In this document: piece after piece, positions 16,295 through 24,405 of the stretch
Layout of the letters: every line of letters begins with the position of its first letter
How positions within the stretch are numbered: the first letter of the stretch is position 1
From: JACCTU01 sp963700495
GTDB lineage: Bacteria; Actinomycetota; Thermoleophilia; Gaiellales; Gaiellaceae
Assembly: GCA_963700495.1 (NCBI GenBank)
Contig: CAVOXT010000004.1
Location: 124,001 to 188,000 of the forward strand
DNA: 64,000 nucleotides
Direction: 5' to 3'
The notes under the pieces: model-generated
What the model was told of the DNA's origin: nothing
Database searches by the model: none
Seen by the model: only the letters and a program-made list of their open reading frames with translations
Translations under genes and position numbers: made by a program

Positions 16295-16879
16295 TCAGCT
16301 GGCGAGCAGCCCCTCGGTGCGGGCCATGGCGATCGCCTCCAGCCGGGAGTGCGCGTCGAGCGCGCGCAGGATCGCGCGGACGTGGTTTCTGACGGTCTCC
16401 CGGGTGATGTGCAGCTCCTCTGCGATCTGCTGCGTCGACATGCCGTTCGCAAGCATCCTCAGGATCTGACGCTGACGGGGCGTCAGCAGCGGATGAAACG
16501 GATCGGTGTCCGACTCGATGGGGGGTCGTGAGACGAGGCCGAAAACCCCGATTACCCGGTGCCCCTGGAGGAGCGGTGTCGAACTGATCTCGACCTGTGC
16601 GCACCCCCCGTCGGGCGTGAGGAGGTCGACCTCGGCGTTGGTGACCTTCTCCGTGCCGATGATCTTGCGCGTGAACACCTCCTTCGCACGCGCCCGGTCC
16701 TCGGGAGCGACGGCGTCGGTGAACCGCTGGCCGCGGACGTCACCGACGATCTTCTCGGCGGCGGGATTCAGCCAGATGAGGATGCCGTCCCGGTCGATCA
16801 CGTACGCGGGAACGTCAACGTCCGTGAGCGCGCGCTCGACGTCCACACCCATCCTCGTGAGGACACGCGGCATGGCCAC
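16295..16879 (-). CDS. PAS domain-LuxR transcriptional regulator
   Basis: 194 aa. Residues about 15-125 are a PAS domain (VPAYVIDRDGILIWLNPAAEKIVGDVRGQRF...; TDPDGG-like loop; VIGVFGLVS). Residues about 130-190 are a LuxR helix-turn-helix (LTPRQRQILRMLANGMSTQQIAEELHITRETVRNHVRAIL). No receiver domain, so the PAS sensor probably controls DNA binding directly. Start at GTG 16879 or at ATG 16873; neither has a strong ribosome binding site. Transcribed towards the secreted protein gene. Confidence 0.9.
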   Translation of the reverse strand: MAMPRVLTRMGVDVERALTDVDVPAYVIDRDGILIWLNPAAEKIVGDVRGQRFTDAVAPEDRARAKEVFTRKIIGTEKVTNAEVDLLTPDGGCAQVEISSTPLLQGHRVIGVFGLVSRPPIESDTDPFHPLLTPRQRQILRMLANGMSTQQIAEELHITRETVRNHVRAILRALDAHSRLEAIAMARTEGLLAS

Positions 16880-17008
16880 TCGAGTGTCCGCCCAGCGGCG
16901 TCCGAGGTCAAGTCGTTTAGCGGTGCTTTAGCTCAGGGCGCGGAGCCTGTTAAGCGGGCGCCCGGACGATCCCTCTCGATCGACACATACGGACGCAGGG
17001 GGAAGACG

Positions 17009-17377
17009 ATGAGCAGGACCACTCGGAGGATCGTCGGTCTCGTGCTTGCTCTCGGGATCGCAGGAGTCGTCGCACCGGCCGCGACTCCTTATCCGGACAG
17101 CTACCAGCCGGAGTTCCGCGTCAGCAGCGGGCTCGCCTCAAAGATGCAGATCGAGGAGCGCGGGGCGGCTCAGGTGTCCCATGGGCCCAAGTTCGTGATC
17201 GAAGGCTCGACGGTCGCAGACGTGCCCGTCCAGATGCAGTCGCAGGCGACGAGCGCCGGCGACTCGTACGGAGGGCTCCCCCTGCTGATCGTCGCAATCA
17301 GCCTCGCCGTGGGTGCAGCGCTGATCGGCGCACTTGCACTTGCCAGCCGGACCCGTCCCCGCGTAGCTCAACTCTAG
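17009..17377 (+). CDS. Secreted, C-terminally anchored small membrane protein
   Basis: 122 aa, unknown. Signal peptide SRTTRRIVGLVLALGIAGV..., an external segment of about 65 residues (YPDSYQPEFRVSSGLASKM...), then one membrane span LLIVAISLAVGAALIGALALA and a short basic tail SRTRPRVAQL. AGGGGGAAG lies 6 bases before ATG 17009. The topology fits a cell-surface protein held by its C-terminus. A strong hairpin follows. Confidence 0.7.
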   Translation: MSRTTRRIVGLVLALGIAGVVAPAATPYPDSYQPEFRVSSGLASKMQIEERGAAQVSHGPKFVIEGSTVADVPVQMQSQATSAGDSYGGLPLLIVAISLAVGAALIGALALASRTRPRVAQL

Positions 17378-17396
17378 GATGACGCAGGGATCTACG

Positions 17397-17428
17397 CTGC
17401 CGCCGGGGATGCGGCTCCCCGGCGGCAG
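17397..17428 (+). terminator. Intrinsic terminator, repeated hairpin copy 1
   Basis: Perfect 13-bp stem ctgccgccgggga / tccccggcggcag, loop tgcggc, 19 bases after the stop at 17377. A near-copy occurs at 18410-18448 after the next gene. Confidence 0.8.
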
Positions 17429-17460
17429 AACCGCGCGCTCACAGGAGAGTTTTACGCCTA

Positions 17461-17545
17461 CGTGACCTCGTTCCCAGCCGCGGGTGCTTGGCTGGTGCGG
17501 CTCAACCGCCACGAGGATGCAACGTCAGAGGTCACGAGGAGGTGA
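17461..17545 (+). promoter_or_regulatory. Structured leader with a 27-codon open frame upstream of the DUF1996 gene
   Basis: A 9-bp outer stem (cgtgacctc 17461-17469 / gaggtcacg 17528-17536) encloses two inner hairpins: ccagcc / ggctgg (17474-17479 / 17490-17495) and gtgcgg / ccgccac (17495-17512). The 3' strand of the outer stem abuts the GAGGAGG binding site of the downstream gene. The same stretch is also a 27-codon frame from GTG 17462 to TGA 17545, whose stop lies in that binding site. Either an RNA switch-like element or a leader peptide is possible; it matches no riboswitch class I can name. Confidence 0.4.
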
Positions 17546-17554
17546 ACCGAACTG

Positions 17555-18403
17555 ATGAGACGTTGGCTCGTCGTTCTCCTGTTCGCGGTCGGCGCCGCCG
17601 CGACAGCTGCGGTCGCGCTCGCGGCAAGCGGTCCGGCAGGTGGTGACCGGAGCGTGCTGCGGCTGAACCACGGCGGCGGGGGGCGCGGGTACTTCGCGGT
17701 CGCGTGCGGGTTCAGCCATCGCAACCAGGACGACATGATCGTGTTCCCGAACCAGCCCGGCCGCTCGCACGACCACACGTACTTCGGCAACAAGGCGACG
17801 AAGGCGTCGTCCACACCGGCGGCGCTGCGGGCCGCGGGCGAGACCACATGCCGTCTCCGCGCGGACACCGCCGCGTACTGGGCTCCGACGCTGTTCGTCA
17901 GCGGCACAGCCGTGCGGCCCCTGGGCGCGGTCGTCTACTACATCCGGCGAACGCTCGAGCCGGTCAGGGCCTTCCCGGCGAACCTCGAGATGATCGCCGG
18001 GAACGCTGCAGCTCGCAGCGCTCAGAGCACGGACGTGACCTTCTGGAGCTGCGGGGGGCGCAGGGCCGTGCGGGTCTCGAGCGCGATTCCGACGTGCGTG
18101 AACGAGTCCCTGAGGCTGATCGTCAGGTTCCCGAACTGCTGGAACGGCACGAGCCTCGACAGCGCCGACCACAAGAGCCACCTCGCGTACTCCGTCTCGG
18201 GCGCGTGCCCGTCGTCGCATCCCGTCGAGGTGCCGGCGATCCAGCTCCAGATCTACTACGGAGTCACGGGCGGAGCGACGGCCGAGCTCGCGTCCGGAGG
18301 CGACTTCTCCGGGCATGCGGACTTCGTCAACTCGTGGAACCAGCCCACCCTCGAGCGCCTCGTCGATCGCTACCTGAACCGCACGCGCGGACACGGCAGG
18401 TAG
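17555..18403 (+). CDS. Secreted DUF1996 domain protein
   Basis: 282 aa. Signal peptide RRWLVVLLFAVGAAATAAVALA. The mature protein has the DUF1996 pattern: FAVACGFSHRNQDDMIVFPNQPGRSHDHTYFGN, WAPTLF, VTFWSCGG, LRLIVRFPNCWNG and DHKSHLAYSVSGACPSSHPVEVPAIQLQIYY, ending GHADFVNSWNQPTLERLVDRYL (each partial). Several Cys and conserved His/Asp suggest a disulfide-stabilised, possibly metal-dependent secreted enzyme; no activity is established for the family. GAGGAGG lies about 12 bases upstream of ATG 17555. Flanked by two copies of the same terminator-like hairpin. Confidence 0.9.
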   Translation: MRRWLVVLLFAVGAAATAAVALAASGPAGGDRSVLRLNHGGGGRGYFAVACGFSHRNQDDMIVFPNQPGRSHDHTYFGNKATKASSTPAALRAAGETTCRLRADTAAYWAPTLFVSGTAVRPLGAVVYYIRRTLEPVRAFPANLEMIAGNAAARSAQSTDVTFWSCGGRRAVRVSSAIPTCVNESLRLIVRFPNCWNGTSLDSADHKSHLAYSVSGACPSSHPVEVPAIQLQIYYGVTGGATAELASGGDFSGHADFVNSWNQPTLERLVDRYLNRTRGHGR

Positions 18404-18409
18404 GCGCGG

Positions 18410-18448
18410 CTGCCGCCGAGGAGCCGGGCTGCGGCTCCCCGGCGGCAG
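18410..18448 (+). terminator. Intrinsic terminator, repeated hairpin copy 2
   Basis: Stem ctgccgccgagga / tccccggcggcag with one mismatch and loop gccgggctgcggc, 6 bases after the stop at 18403. The right half (tgcggctccccggcggcag) is identical to copy 1 at 17410-17428. The 150 bases that follow hold a further short hairpin, gcccc / ggggc at 18504-18520, and no gene. Confidence 0.75.
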
Positions 18449-18594
18449 AGCGTCGGAGGAGTTCGCCCCAGAACTGCGAAACTCCCCGGTTGCGACGGGA
18501 ATAGCCCCGCGCTCAGGGGCGTTCTCTCATGTAGACGGTGGTCCCGCTGCGGGCAACGTCCCGCGGCGAGTGATCCCGCCCGAAACGACGACAT

Positions 18595-19656
18595 GTGAAG
18601 GAAGTGAAAAGGCTGAACATTCTCGAAGCACCGTTTGAGGCGTTCCTGGACGAAGCAGAGGGGCGCGGCACCATCGAAGAGGGGGCCCTCGAGGCCCTCG
18701 CGGTCGAGCACGACCTCGAGGAGGACGATCTCGCCGCCATCCGCGCAGAGCTGGAGGCCCGTGAGGTCGACGTCCTTGCGCCCGAAACGCCCGAGGACGT
18801 CCCGGCGCCGGCCGCACACACCGGCACGCTCGACGCGCTGACGCTGTTCATGAACCGCGCCGGCCGCTACCCGCTGCTCACAGCGGCGGAGGAGGTTGCG
18901 CTCGCGAAGCGGATCGAGCGCGGCGACCTCGCGGCCAAGGAGCGGATGATCAACTCGAACCTCCGGCTCGTGATCTCGATCGCGAAGCGCTACCAGGGCC
19001 ACGGGCTGAGCCTGCTCGACCTGGTCCAGGACGGCGTGATCGGACTGAACCGCGCGGTCGAGAAGTTCGACTGGCGGCGCGGGTACAAGTTCTCGACCTA
19101 CGCCACCTGGTGGATCCGCCAGTCCTGCCAGCGGGCCGTGTCGAACCAGTCGACCACGATCCGGGTTCCCGTCCACGTGCACGAGCGGCGCGTGAAGCTG
19201 TCGCGCGCGCGCAACCAGCTCGAGGCGAAGCTCGGGCGCGAGCCGACGCGGGAGGAGCTCGCCGAGGCGGCGCAGATCCCGCTCAACCACGTCGAGGAGG
19301 CACTCGACGCGGCTGCGGCGAACGTCTCGCTGAACCAGCAGGTCGGCGCCGACTCGGACGGTGAGCTCGGCGACCTCTTCAGCGACCCGACCTCGCCCGA
19401 TCCCGTCGACGACGCGGCCGATGCGTACCGGCAGCACGTCGTGCGGCGCGCGATCGAGAAGCTCCCCGAGCGCGAGCGGCGGATCATCGAGCTCCGTTTC
19501 GGTATCCACGGCGAGCCGATGTCGCTCGAGGCGATCGGCGAGGAGCTCGGGTACACACGCGAGCGGATCCGGCAGCTCGAGCAGCAGGCGTTCTCGAAGC
19601 TCCAGGTCCAGCTTGCGGGGCTCGCCGACGACGACGATCGGGCGCTGGCCGCCTGA
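18595..19656 (+). CDS. Primary-type RNA polymerase sigma factor (sigma-70, RpoD/SigA family)
   Basis: 353 aa. Residues 1-75 are acidic and resemble a shortened region 1.1 (LEEDDLAAIRAELEAREVDVL). Region 1.2: DALTLFMNRAGRYPLLTAAEEVALAKRIERGD. Region 2: NLRLVISIAKRYQGHGLSLLDLVQDGVIGLNRAVEKFDWRRGYKFSTYATWWIRQS, which contacts the -10 element. Region 3: REPTREELAEAAQIPLNHVEEAL. Region 4: LPERERRIIELRFGIHGEPMSLEAIGEELGYTRERIRQLEQQA for the -35 element. RPVHVHERR has His-Val-His where IPxHM is usual. It may be the housekeeping factor or a group 2 paralogue. GTG 18595 is used; no clear binding site. A strong terminator follows. Confidence 0.93.
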   Translation: MKEVKRLNILEAPFEAFLDEAEGRGTIEEGALEALAVEHDLEEDDLAAIRAELEAREVDVLAPETPEDVPAPAAHTGTLDALTLFMNRAGRYPLLTAAEEVALAKRIERGDLAAKERMINSNLRLVISIAKRYQGHGLSLLDLVQDGVIGLNRAVEKFDWRRGYKFSTYATWWIRQSCQRAVSNQSTTIRVPVHVHERRVKLSRARNQLEAKLGREPTREELAEAAQIPLNHVEEALDAAAANVSLNQQVGADSDGELGDLFSDPTSPDPVDDAADAYRQHVVRRAIEKLPERERRIIELRFGIHGEPMSLEAIGEELGYTRERIRQLEQQAFSKLQVQLAGLADDDDRALAA

Positions 19657-19666
19657 ACGGGTCGCC

Positions 19667-19696
19667 CGAGGGGGGCCGCGGGAGCGGCCCCCCTCG
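19667..19696 (+). terminator. Terminator of the sigma factor gene
   Basis: Perfect 13-bp stem cgaggggggccgc / gcggcccccctcg with a GGGA (GNRA) tetraloop, 10 bases after the stop and 6 bases before the convergent esterase gene ends. It may serve both genes. Confidence 0.85.
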
Positions 19697-19702
19697 ACAC
19701 GT

Positions 19703-21766
19703 CTACGGAATAAAGCCCAGGTCCTCAGGCACCATCGAGGTCGGCGTCTCGAAGAACGGACCCGCTCCGTCCGGGTCGATCATCGTCACGCCGTTGCTCG
19801 CGAAGAACGTCGCGATCTGCGCCTGCGCCGCGAGGGCGAAGGCGCCGATGGACGGGCTCGCGATGCTCGTCAGGAACGCGTGCGGGTTCTTCGGCACCGC
19901 CGGGTTCGCTGCGAACGCGAGGTCGTTGCGGTAGAGCGTCGCGCGGCTCGAGGCGAGGTCACCCGCACGCAGGATCGCGCTGGCCGTCGGGTTCGGCACG
20001 GTCTGGTCGCCGCGCGCGAACTGGAAGATCACCGGCATCGAGATGTGCGGCGCGTAGGCAGCCGGGTTCGCGGACTGCTGCGCCCATTCGGTCTCGTCGA
20101 TCAGCTTCTGGATCGCGGACGCGCCGGGCACGGTGTCCACGCGGACCGCTACGTTGCGGAGCGGCATGTTCTCGACGAAGCTCGTCAGCGTCGCGTTCGG
20201 CACGGCGTTGTAGAGCGACGGCGTCCGCCCGATCAGCGAGATGCCGACCAGCGGGCGGAAGCTCGGCGAGAGCCGGGCGATCTCGATGATCGGGCCGCCG
20301 GCAACGTTCGGCACGCCGGCGTCGATCGCCGACTCGAGACCGAGCAGCTGGACTCCGTAGATCCCGCCGAACGACTGCCCGGAGTAGTAGATCCGGGAGC
20401 CGTCGAGGTCGGCGGCTCCGTCCTCGTCGACGTCGACGCCGCCCTGGAGCACGCGAACGAGCTGCATCAGGTCGATCACGGTCTGTCGCAGGCCGTCGCG
20501 GTTGCCGACGAGCGCCTGTAGCGCCGACCGCGTTCACGCCTTCCGTCGAGTCGATGGTGCCGTTGCCGTTCTGGTCGAACGCGCGGCCGCCGTCGGAGAG
20601 CGTGACGGGCGGGCTCCGCCGGACCGCAGGACGGTGTACGTCCCGAGCGCACCGCCCCCGTGGCCGACGACGTTGATCGCGATCGTCGCGAGACCCTTGC
20701 TCGCGAGCGAGGACGCGACCACCCAGCGGAGCGCCGGCGCGGCTGTCGCCGAAGCCGTGCCCGAAGATCGCGACCGGCCAGCCGCCTGCGGGCTTCGTGC
20801 CCGACGGGACGAACAGCGTGAAGCCGATCTTGTTCGTGCCCTGCACGACGGGCGTGCCCCTCCGCGTCCCGGTCGCCGGGATCACCTTGTCGGCCGTCTC
20901 GTAGTCGGGCGAGGAGTACGAGCCGAACGCGACGGTCGCGACCGAGCCAGGGAACACCGAGAGCGCGGGCACCGGCAGGAACGAGCTTCCGAAGCTCGGC
21001 GCGGTGCCGATCTGCCGGGCCCACTGGATCGCGGTGAATGGTCGAGAGCGGGAACACCGTGCGCTCCCCGGCGGAACCGAGCGTGAACGACGGGCAGCAG
21101 GCGTCGCCGCCTTGAGCTGCGCGCGGATCTTCTTCGACGTCGCGGTGATCGTCTGCGTCGTGAACAGGCTCGCAGTCGCGATCTCGTTGGTCCTTGACGC
21201 CGGCGACGCGGGCGACGAAGAGACCCGCAAAGAGCAGCGCGCGGTACACCTTCACGGCCGGGTCCTTCGTGTGCGCCGTCAGGTCGTCGAGGAACTTCGA
21301 CCCGTCGAGCCGCTTGCCGGCGGCATCGCGAATCCCCTCGGTCACCACGAGGAGGTAGGTCGAGCTCTGCTTGAGCTGCTCGTCGCTCTCGACGTGCAGC
21401 GTGTTCGTCGCGGGCTCCCAGACCGCCTGGTTGATCCCGATCCTGTGGAACCCGGGGCCGATCAGGAAGATCGTCGAGCTCGACACGGTCGTCGAGGTCG
21501 ATCGGTCCGGAGAACGGAATCGAGATCCGCGGCTGGATGTTGAAGCCGTCCAGCGTGTTCAGCACGTCGATGTCGGCACAGTCGGTCGGCCGCACCGTGC
21601 AGTCGGGTTTCGTCAGGTCGACGCGCAGGCCGGTGGCCTGCGCCGGGTCGAAAACGGTGTCGAGGTTGCTCGGGAACGGCTGCCCTGCCGTCGTGGTGGC
21701 GAGGGCGGAGGCCGGAAACGCGAGCGCGAGGAACGCGAACAGTGCGGCGCGGCGAACGGTACGCAA
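19703..21766 (-). CDS. Large secreted lipase/esterase-like alpha/beta hydrolase (frameshifted)
   Basis: About 688 codons. Signal peptide RTVRRAALFAFLALAFPASALA. The N-terminal half (SNLDTVFDPAQATGLRVDL..., FNIQPRISIPFSGPIDL, LIGPGFHRIGINQAVWEPATNTLHVESDEQL, YLLVVTEGIRDAAGKRL) resembles the N-terminal domain of bacterial 'virulence factor' lipases. The hydrolase half includes FTLFVPSGTKPAGGWPVAIFGHGFG and the nucleophile elbow YYSGQSFGGIYG (Ser in GxSxG), with a later QFARGDQTVPNPTA (acid region) and KNPHAFLTS (probable His). Frame breaks near 21490, 21190, 21100-21040, 20735, 20620 and 20500; all pieces fit one protein, so indel error is likely. Confidence 0.78.
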
Positions 21767-21946
21767 GGAGGCCCCTTTCGGACGGGTTCGGGGCGACGCT
21801 ACTCCTTGGCTGACTGGTCAGTCAATCGGCCTAGGATTCGGGGGCCGTTTGGCCCGGTTCGGGATCGGACACCTCCACCTTTTACGTTGTCCTTACGACG
21901 CTCCCAGGATCCTCTCAGCCCTCTGGCGCAGACTCGTTGGCGCAGG

Positions 21947-22942
21947 ATGGCCTCGCGCCACTACCTCCTCAAGACGACTCGGCGCTGGTGTCTCTCCCTC
22001 CTCGTCGCCGGTGCTGCTGCCACGGCTGTCGCGACGGGCGCCAGCGCCGAGCTCGTACCGAAGCAGGACACCCAGGGCCGGACGATCACGTTCGACGTGC
22101 AGGCGCCCGGGGTCGACGTCGACTGGTATGCGGGTCTCCTGCGCGCGGCAGCGCACGGAGACGAGATCAGCGCGGTGACGATCCGGATCGTTCCCGAACA
22201 GCAGGTCGCGTCGCTCTGCGGCGCAGGCGCGGCCGCGTGCTACTCGAGCGGACGCCAGGGCGGCCAGATCGTCATCCCGGCCGGCAAGGACCTGCGCGTC
22301 GCGAGCACCTTCCTGCACGAGTACGGGCACCATCTCGACCGGTCCTGGCACGTCTCGGGAGTCCAGGAGCTGAACGGCACACCGGTCTGGTGGCAGACGC
22401 GCGGGATGGCCCAGCTGCTGCAGCAAGACCGCGTCGCGTTCGACTACTCGCTCGGCTGGAGCCACAGCATCGGTGAGATCTTCGCCGAGGACTACGCGTG
22501 GATCCACATCCCGTACCAGTACTCCATCCCGTGGCTGACGCCGCCCGATGCGGCGTTCAAGGCGGCGCTCCTCGCGGAGCTCGGAGGCCCGCCGACGGCC
22601 GAGATCCCCGAGACCCCGGCCGCGGGACCGCTCGTGATCAGTCGCAGCGGCGCCCTCGCCGCCCGCCGCGCACAGGCGCTGCCGTTCGGCCTCCTCGGCC
22701 CGGGCCGCCGCGTCACCTTGACCGCGACCGTCAGCCGTCCGACGCGGGCCGGTGCACGCGCCCGAGTGGAGGTCGTCTGCAACGGCACGCGCGTCGCGAG
22801 CCGCATCTTCGGACGCGGCGTCCGCACCCGCACGATCGACGTGCCGAGCCTCGGCCCGGGCGAGTGCCAGGCCCGCCTCGTCAGCACCGCGGGCGTGCGC
22901 ATGACCTACACGCTGCGGCTGCGGCTCGCGATCGAGACCTAG
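21947..22942 (+). CDS. Secreted putative zinc metallopeptidase (HExxH)
   Basis: 331 aa. N-terminal signal peptide (WCLSLLVAGAAATAVATGASA). Zinc motif STFLHEYGHHLDRSWH near residue 125 (HEYGH), with a later SIGEIFAEDYAWIH whose Glu could be the third ligand as in gluzincins. The C-terminal 100 residues form a beta-rich domain (RRVTLTATVSRPT..., VCNGTRVASRIFGRG, two Cys). Start ATG 21947. No family I can name precisely; proteolysis is inferred from the motif and export signal. Upstream 21767-21946 holds no gene; it must contain promoters of both this gene and the divergent esterase. Confidence 0.78.
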   Translation: MASRHYLLKTTRRWCLSLLVAGAAATAVATGASAELVPKQDTQGRTITFDVQAPGVDVDWYAGLLRAAAHGDEISAVTIRIVPEQQVASLCGAGAAACYSSGRQGGQIVIPAGKDLRVASTFLHEYGHHLDRSWHVSGVQELNGTPVWWQTRGMAQLLQQDRVAFDYSLGWSHSIGEIFAEDYAWIHIPYQYSIPWLTPPDAAFKAALLAELGGPPTAEIPETPAAGPLVISRSGALAARRAQALPFGLLGPGRRVTLTATVSRPTRAGARARVEVVCNGTRVASRIFGRGVRTRTIDVPSLGPGECQARLVSTAGVRMTYTLRLRLAIET

Positions 22943-23018
22943 GAGTCGCTCGCGGATGGAGCGCCACATCGGCCCGTTCTACGAAGAGGTCGGTATCGCG
23001 CAGAGGTAGGGTCGCGGG

Positions 23019-23778
23019 GTGTGCTTCGAGCTGGACTCGTCGCCGCCGATCCCTGCGATCCGCGGGGCGGCAGTTTCCCACGACGACCTCGTGCTCGAGG
23101 CGCGTGACGGGAACCGTTTCGCGGCCTTCGCCGCGACGCCGGATCAGCCCACCGGGATCGGGATCGCGATCCTGCCCGACGTTCGCGGGCTCTATCGCTT
23201 CTACGAGGAGCTCGCGCTGCGGTTCGCGGAGCGCGGCTACTCCGCGGTCGCGTTCGACTACTTCGGACGGACGGCGGGGACTTCGAAGCGCGACGACAAC
23301 TTCGATTACATGCCGCACGTCCGCGAGACGACGACGGACGGCGTCCAGGCGGACGTCGCCGCGGTCGTCGCGCAGCTTCGCGAGACGAACAGCGTCGTCT
23401 TCACCGTCGGCTTCTGTTTCGGCGGACGGCACTCATGGCTCGCGTCCGCCGGCGACGAGGACATCGCCGGTGCGATCGGCTTCTACGGGCGTCCCGGCCC
23501 CGGCCCAGGACGGCTCGCCCGGTCCGGCGCAGCGGGCGGCCGAGATGAAGGCGCCGATTCTCGGGTTGATGGGCGGCGACGACGCGGCGATCCCGCCCGA
23601 GGACGTCGAGGCGTTCGAGCAGGCGCTCCAGGCGGCAGGCGTCGAGCACGAGCTCGTCGTCTACCCGGGCGCGCCGCACAGCTTCTTCGACCGCAAGCAG
23701 GAGCAGTTCGCCGATGCGTCGGAGGATGCCTGGCGGCGGGTGCTGGAGTTCATCCGCACGAACGCGGTGCCTGGCTAG
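23019..23778 (+). CDS. Dienelactone hydrolase family protein (one frameshift)
   Basis: About 252 aa. An alpha/beta hydrolase with a Cys nucleophile: VGFCFGGRHSW (GxCxGG). The acid is in LGLMGGDDAAIPPEDV and the catalytic His in YPGAPHSFFDRKQEQF, all typical of carboxymethylenebutenolidase-like enzymes. The N-terminus GNRFAAFAATPDQPTGIGIAILPDVRGLYRFYEELALRF is complete from GTG 23019. A single-base shift near 23500 (in a run of ggcccc) joins two phases. Ends in CTAG shared with the LysE gene. Confidence 0.88.
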
Positions 23779-24395
23779 CGAGACTGCGTCGCGACGCGCA
23801 GGCCGAGCGCGACGAGGACCGTTCCGGTCGCGGCATCGAGAAGACGACGCACGCCCGTCCGCCGGAGCAGGGCACCGGCCCGATCCACGGCAGCGGCGTA
23901 CGCTGCCAGCCAGACGAACGTCATCGCGCAGAACACGAAACCGAGCGCGAGGAGCGAGGTGAACGTCGGCGCGCCCGGCGTGAACTGCGGCAGCAGGCTC
24001 GAGAAGAAGACCGCCATCTTCGGGTTCCCGAGGTTGCTCACCAAGCCCTGGCGGAACGCGATCGGCGCCGCGAGGCCGGAGTGGCCCGGTGAAGCCGCTG
24101 CGCGCCGGTGGCCGCGAAGCGCGTCTCGCAGTGCCTGCAGGCCGAGGTAGACGAGATAGGCCGCTCCGGCGAGCTTGACCGCCACGAACGCCGGCTCAGA
24201 CGCGACGAGCAGGGCTGCGAGGCCCGCGCTCGCGGCAACGGTCCAGAAGGCCTGTCCTGCCGCGACACCTGTGGCCGTGAACATGCCCGACCGCCTGCCG
24301 CCGAGCAGCGTGTTGCGGATCGTGAGCGCCGTGTCCTGCCCCGGCGTGACGATCACGAGAGCCGCGACGGCGAAGAATGCAGCCAGCTCGCCCAT
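23775..24395 (-). CDS. LysE/RhtB family amino acid exporter
   Basis: 206 aa, six membrane spans. Family start LAAFFAVAALVIVTPGQDTALTIRNTLLGGRRSG, then GVAAGQAFWTVAASAGLAALL, KLAGAAYLVYLGLQALRDAL, the conserved FRQGLVSNLGNPKMAVFFSSLLPQF and LLDAATGTVLVALGLRVA. Exports amino acids or similar small molecules. Last gene of a three-gene run (aldo/keto reductase, GH4 enzyme, exporter) with gaps of 4 and 10 bases. Confidence 0.93.
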   Translation of the reverse strand: MGELAAFFAVAALVIVTPGQDTALTIRNTLLGGRRSGMFTATGVAAGQAFWTVAASAGLAALLVASEPAFVAVKLAGAAYLVYLGLQALRDALRGHRRAAASPGHSGLAAPIAFRQGLVSNLGNPKMAVFFSSLLPQFTPGAPTFTSLLALGFVFCAMTFVWLAAYAAAVDRAGALLRRTGVRRLLDAATGTVLVALGLRVATQSR

Positions 24396-24405
24396 GCGCG
24401 GGAGG

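Noticed and set aside
16900..16980. Possible tRNA-like segment (ttagctcagggcgcgg...gcgggcgcccgg)
   Set aside because: No paired acceptor stem, anticodon arm or T-loop consensus can be formed.
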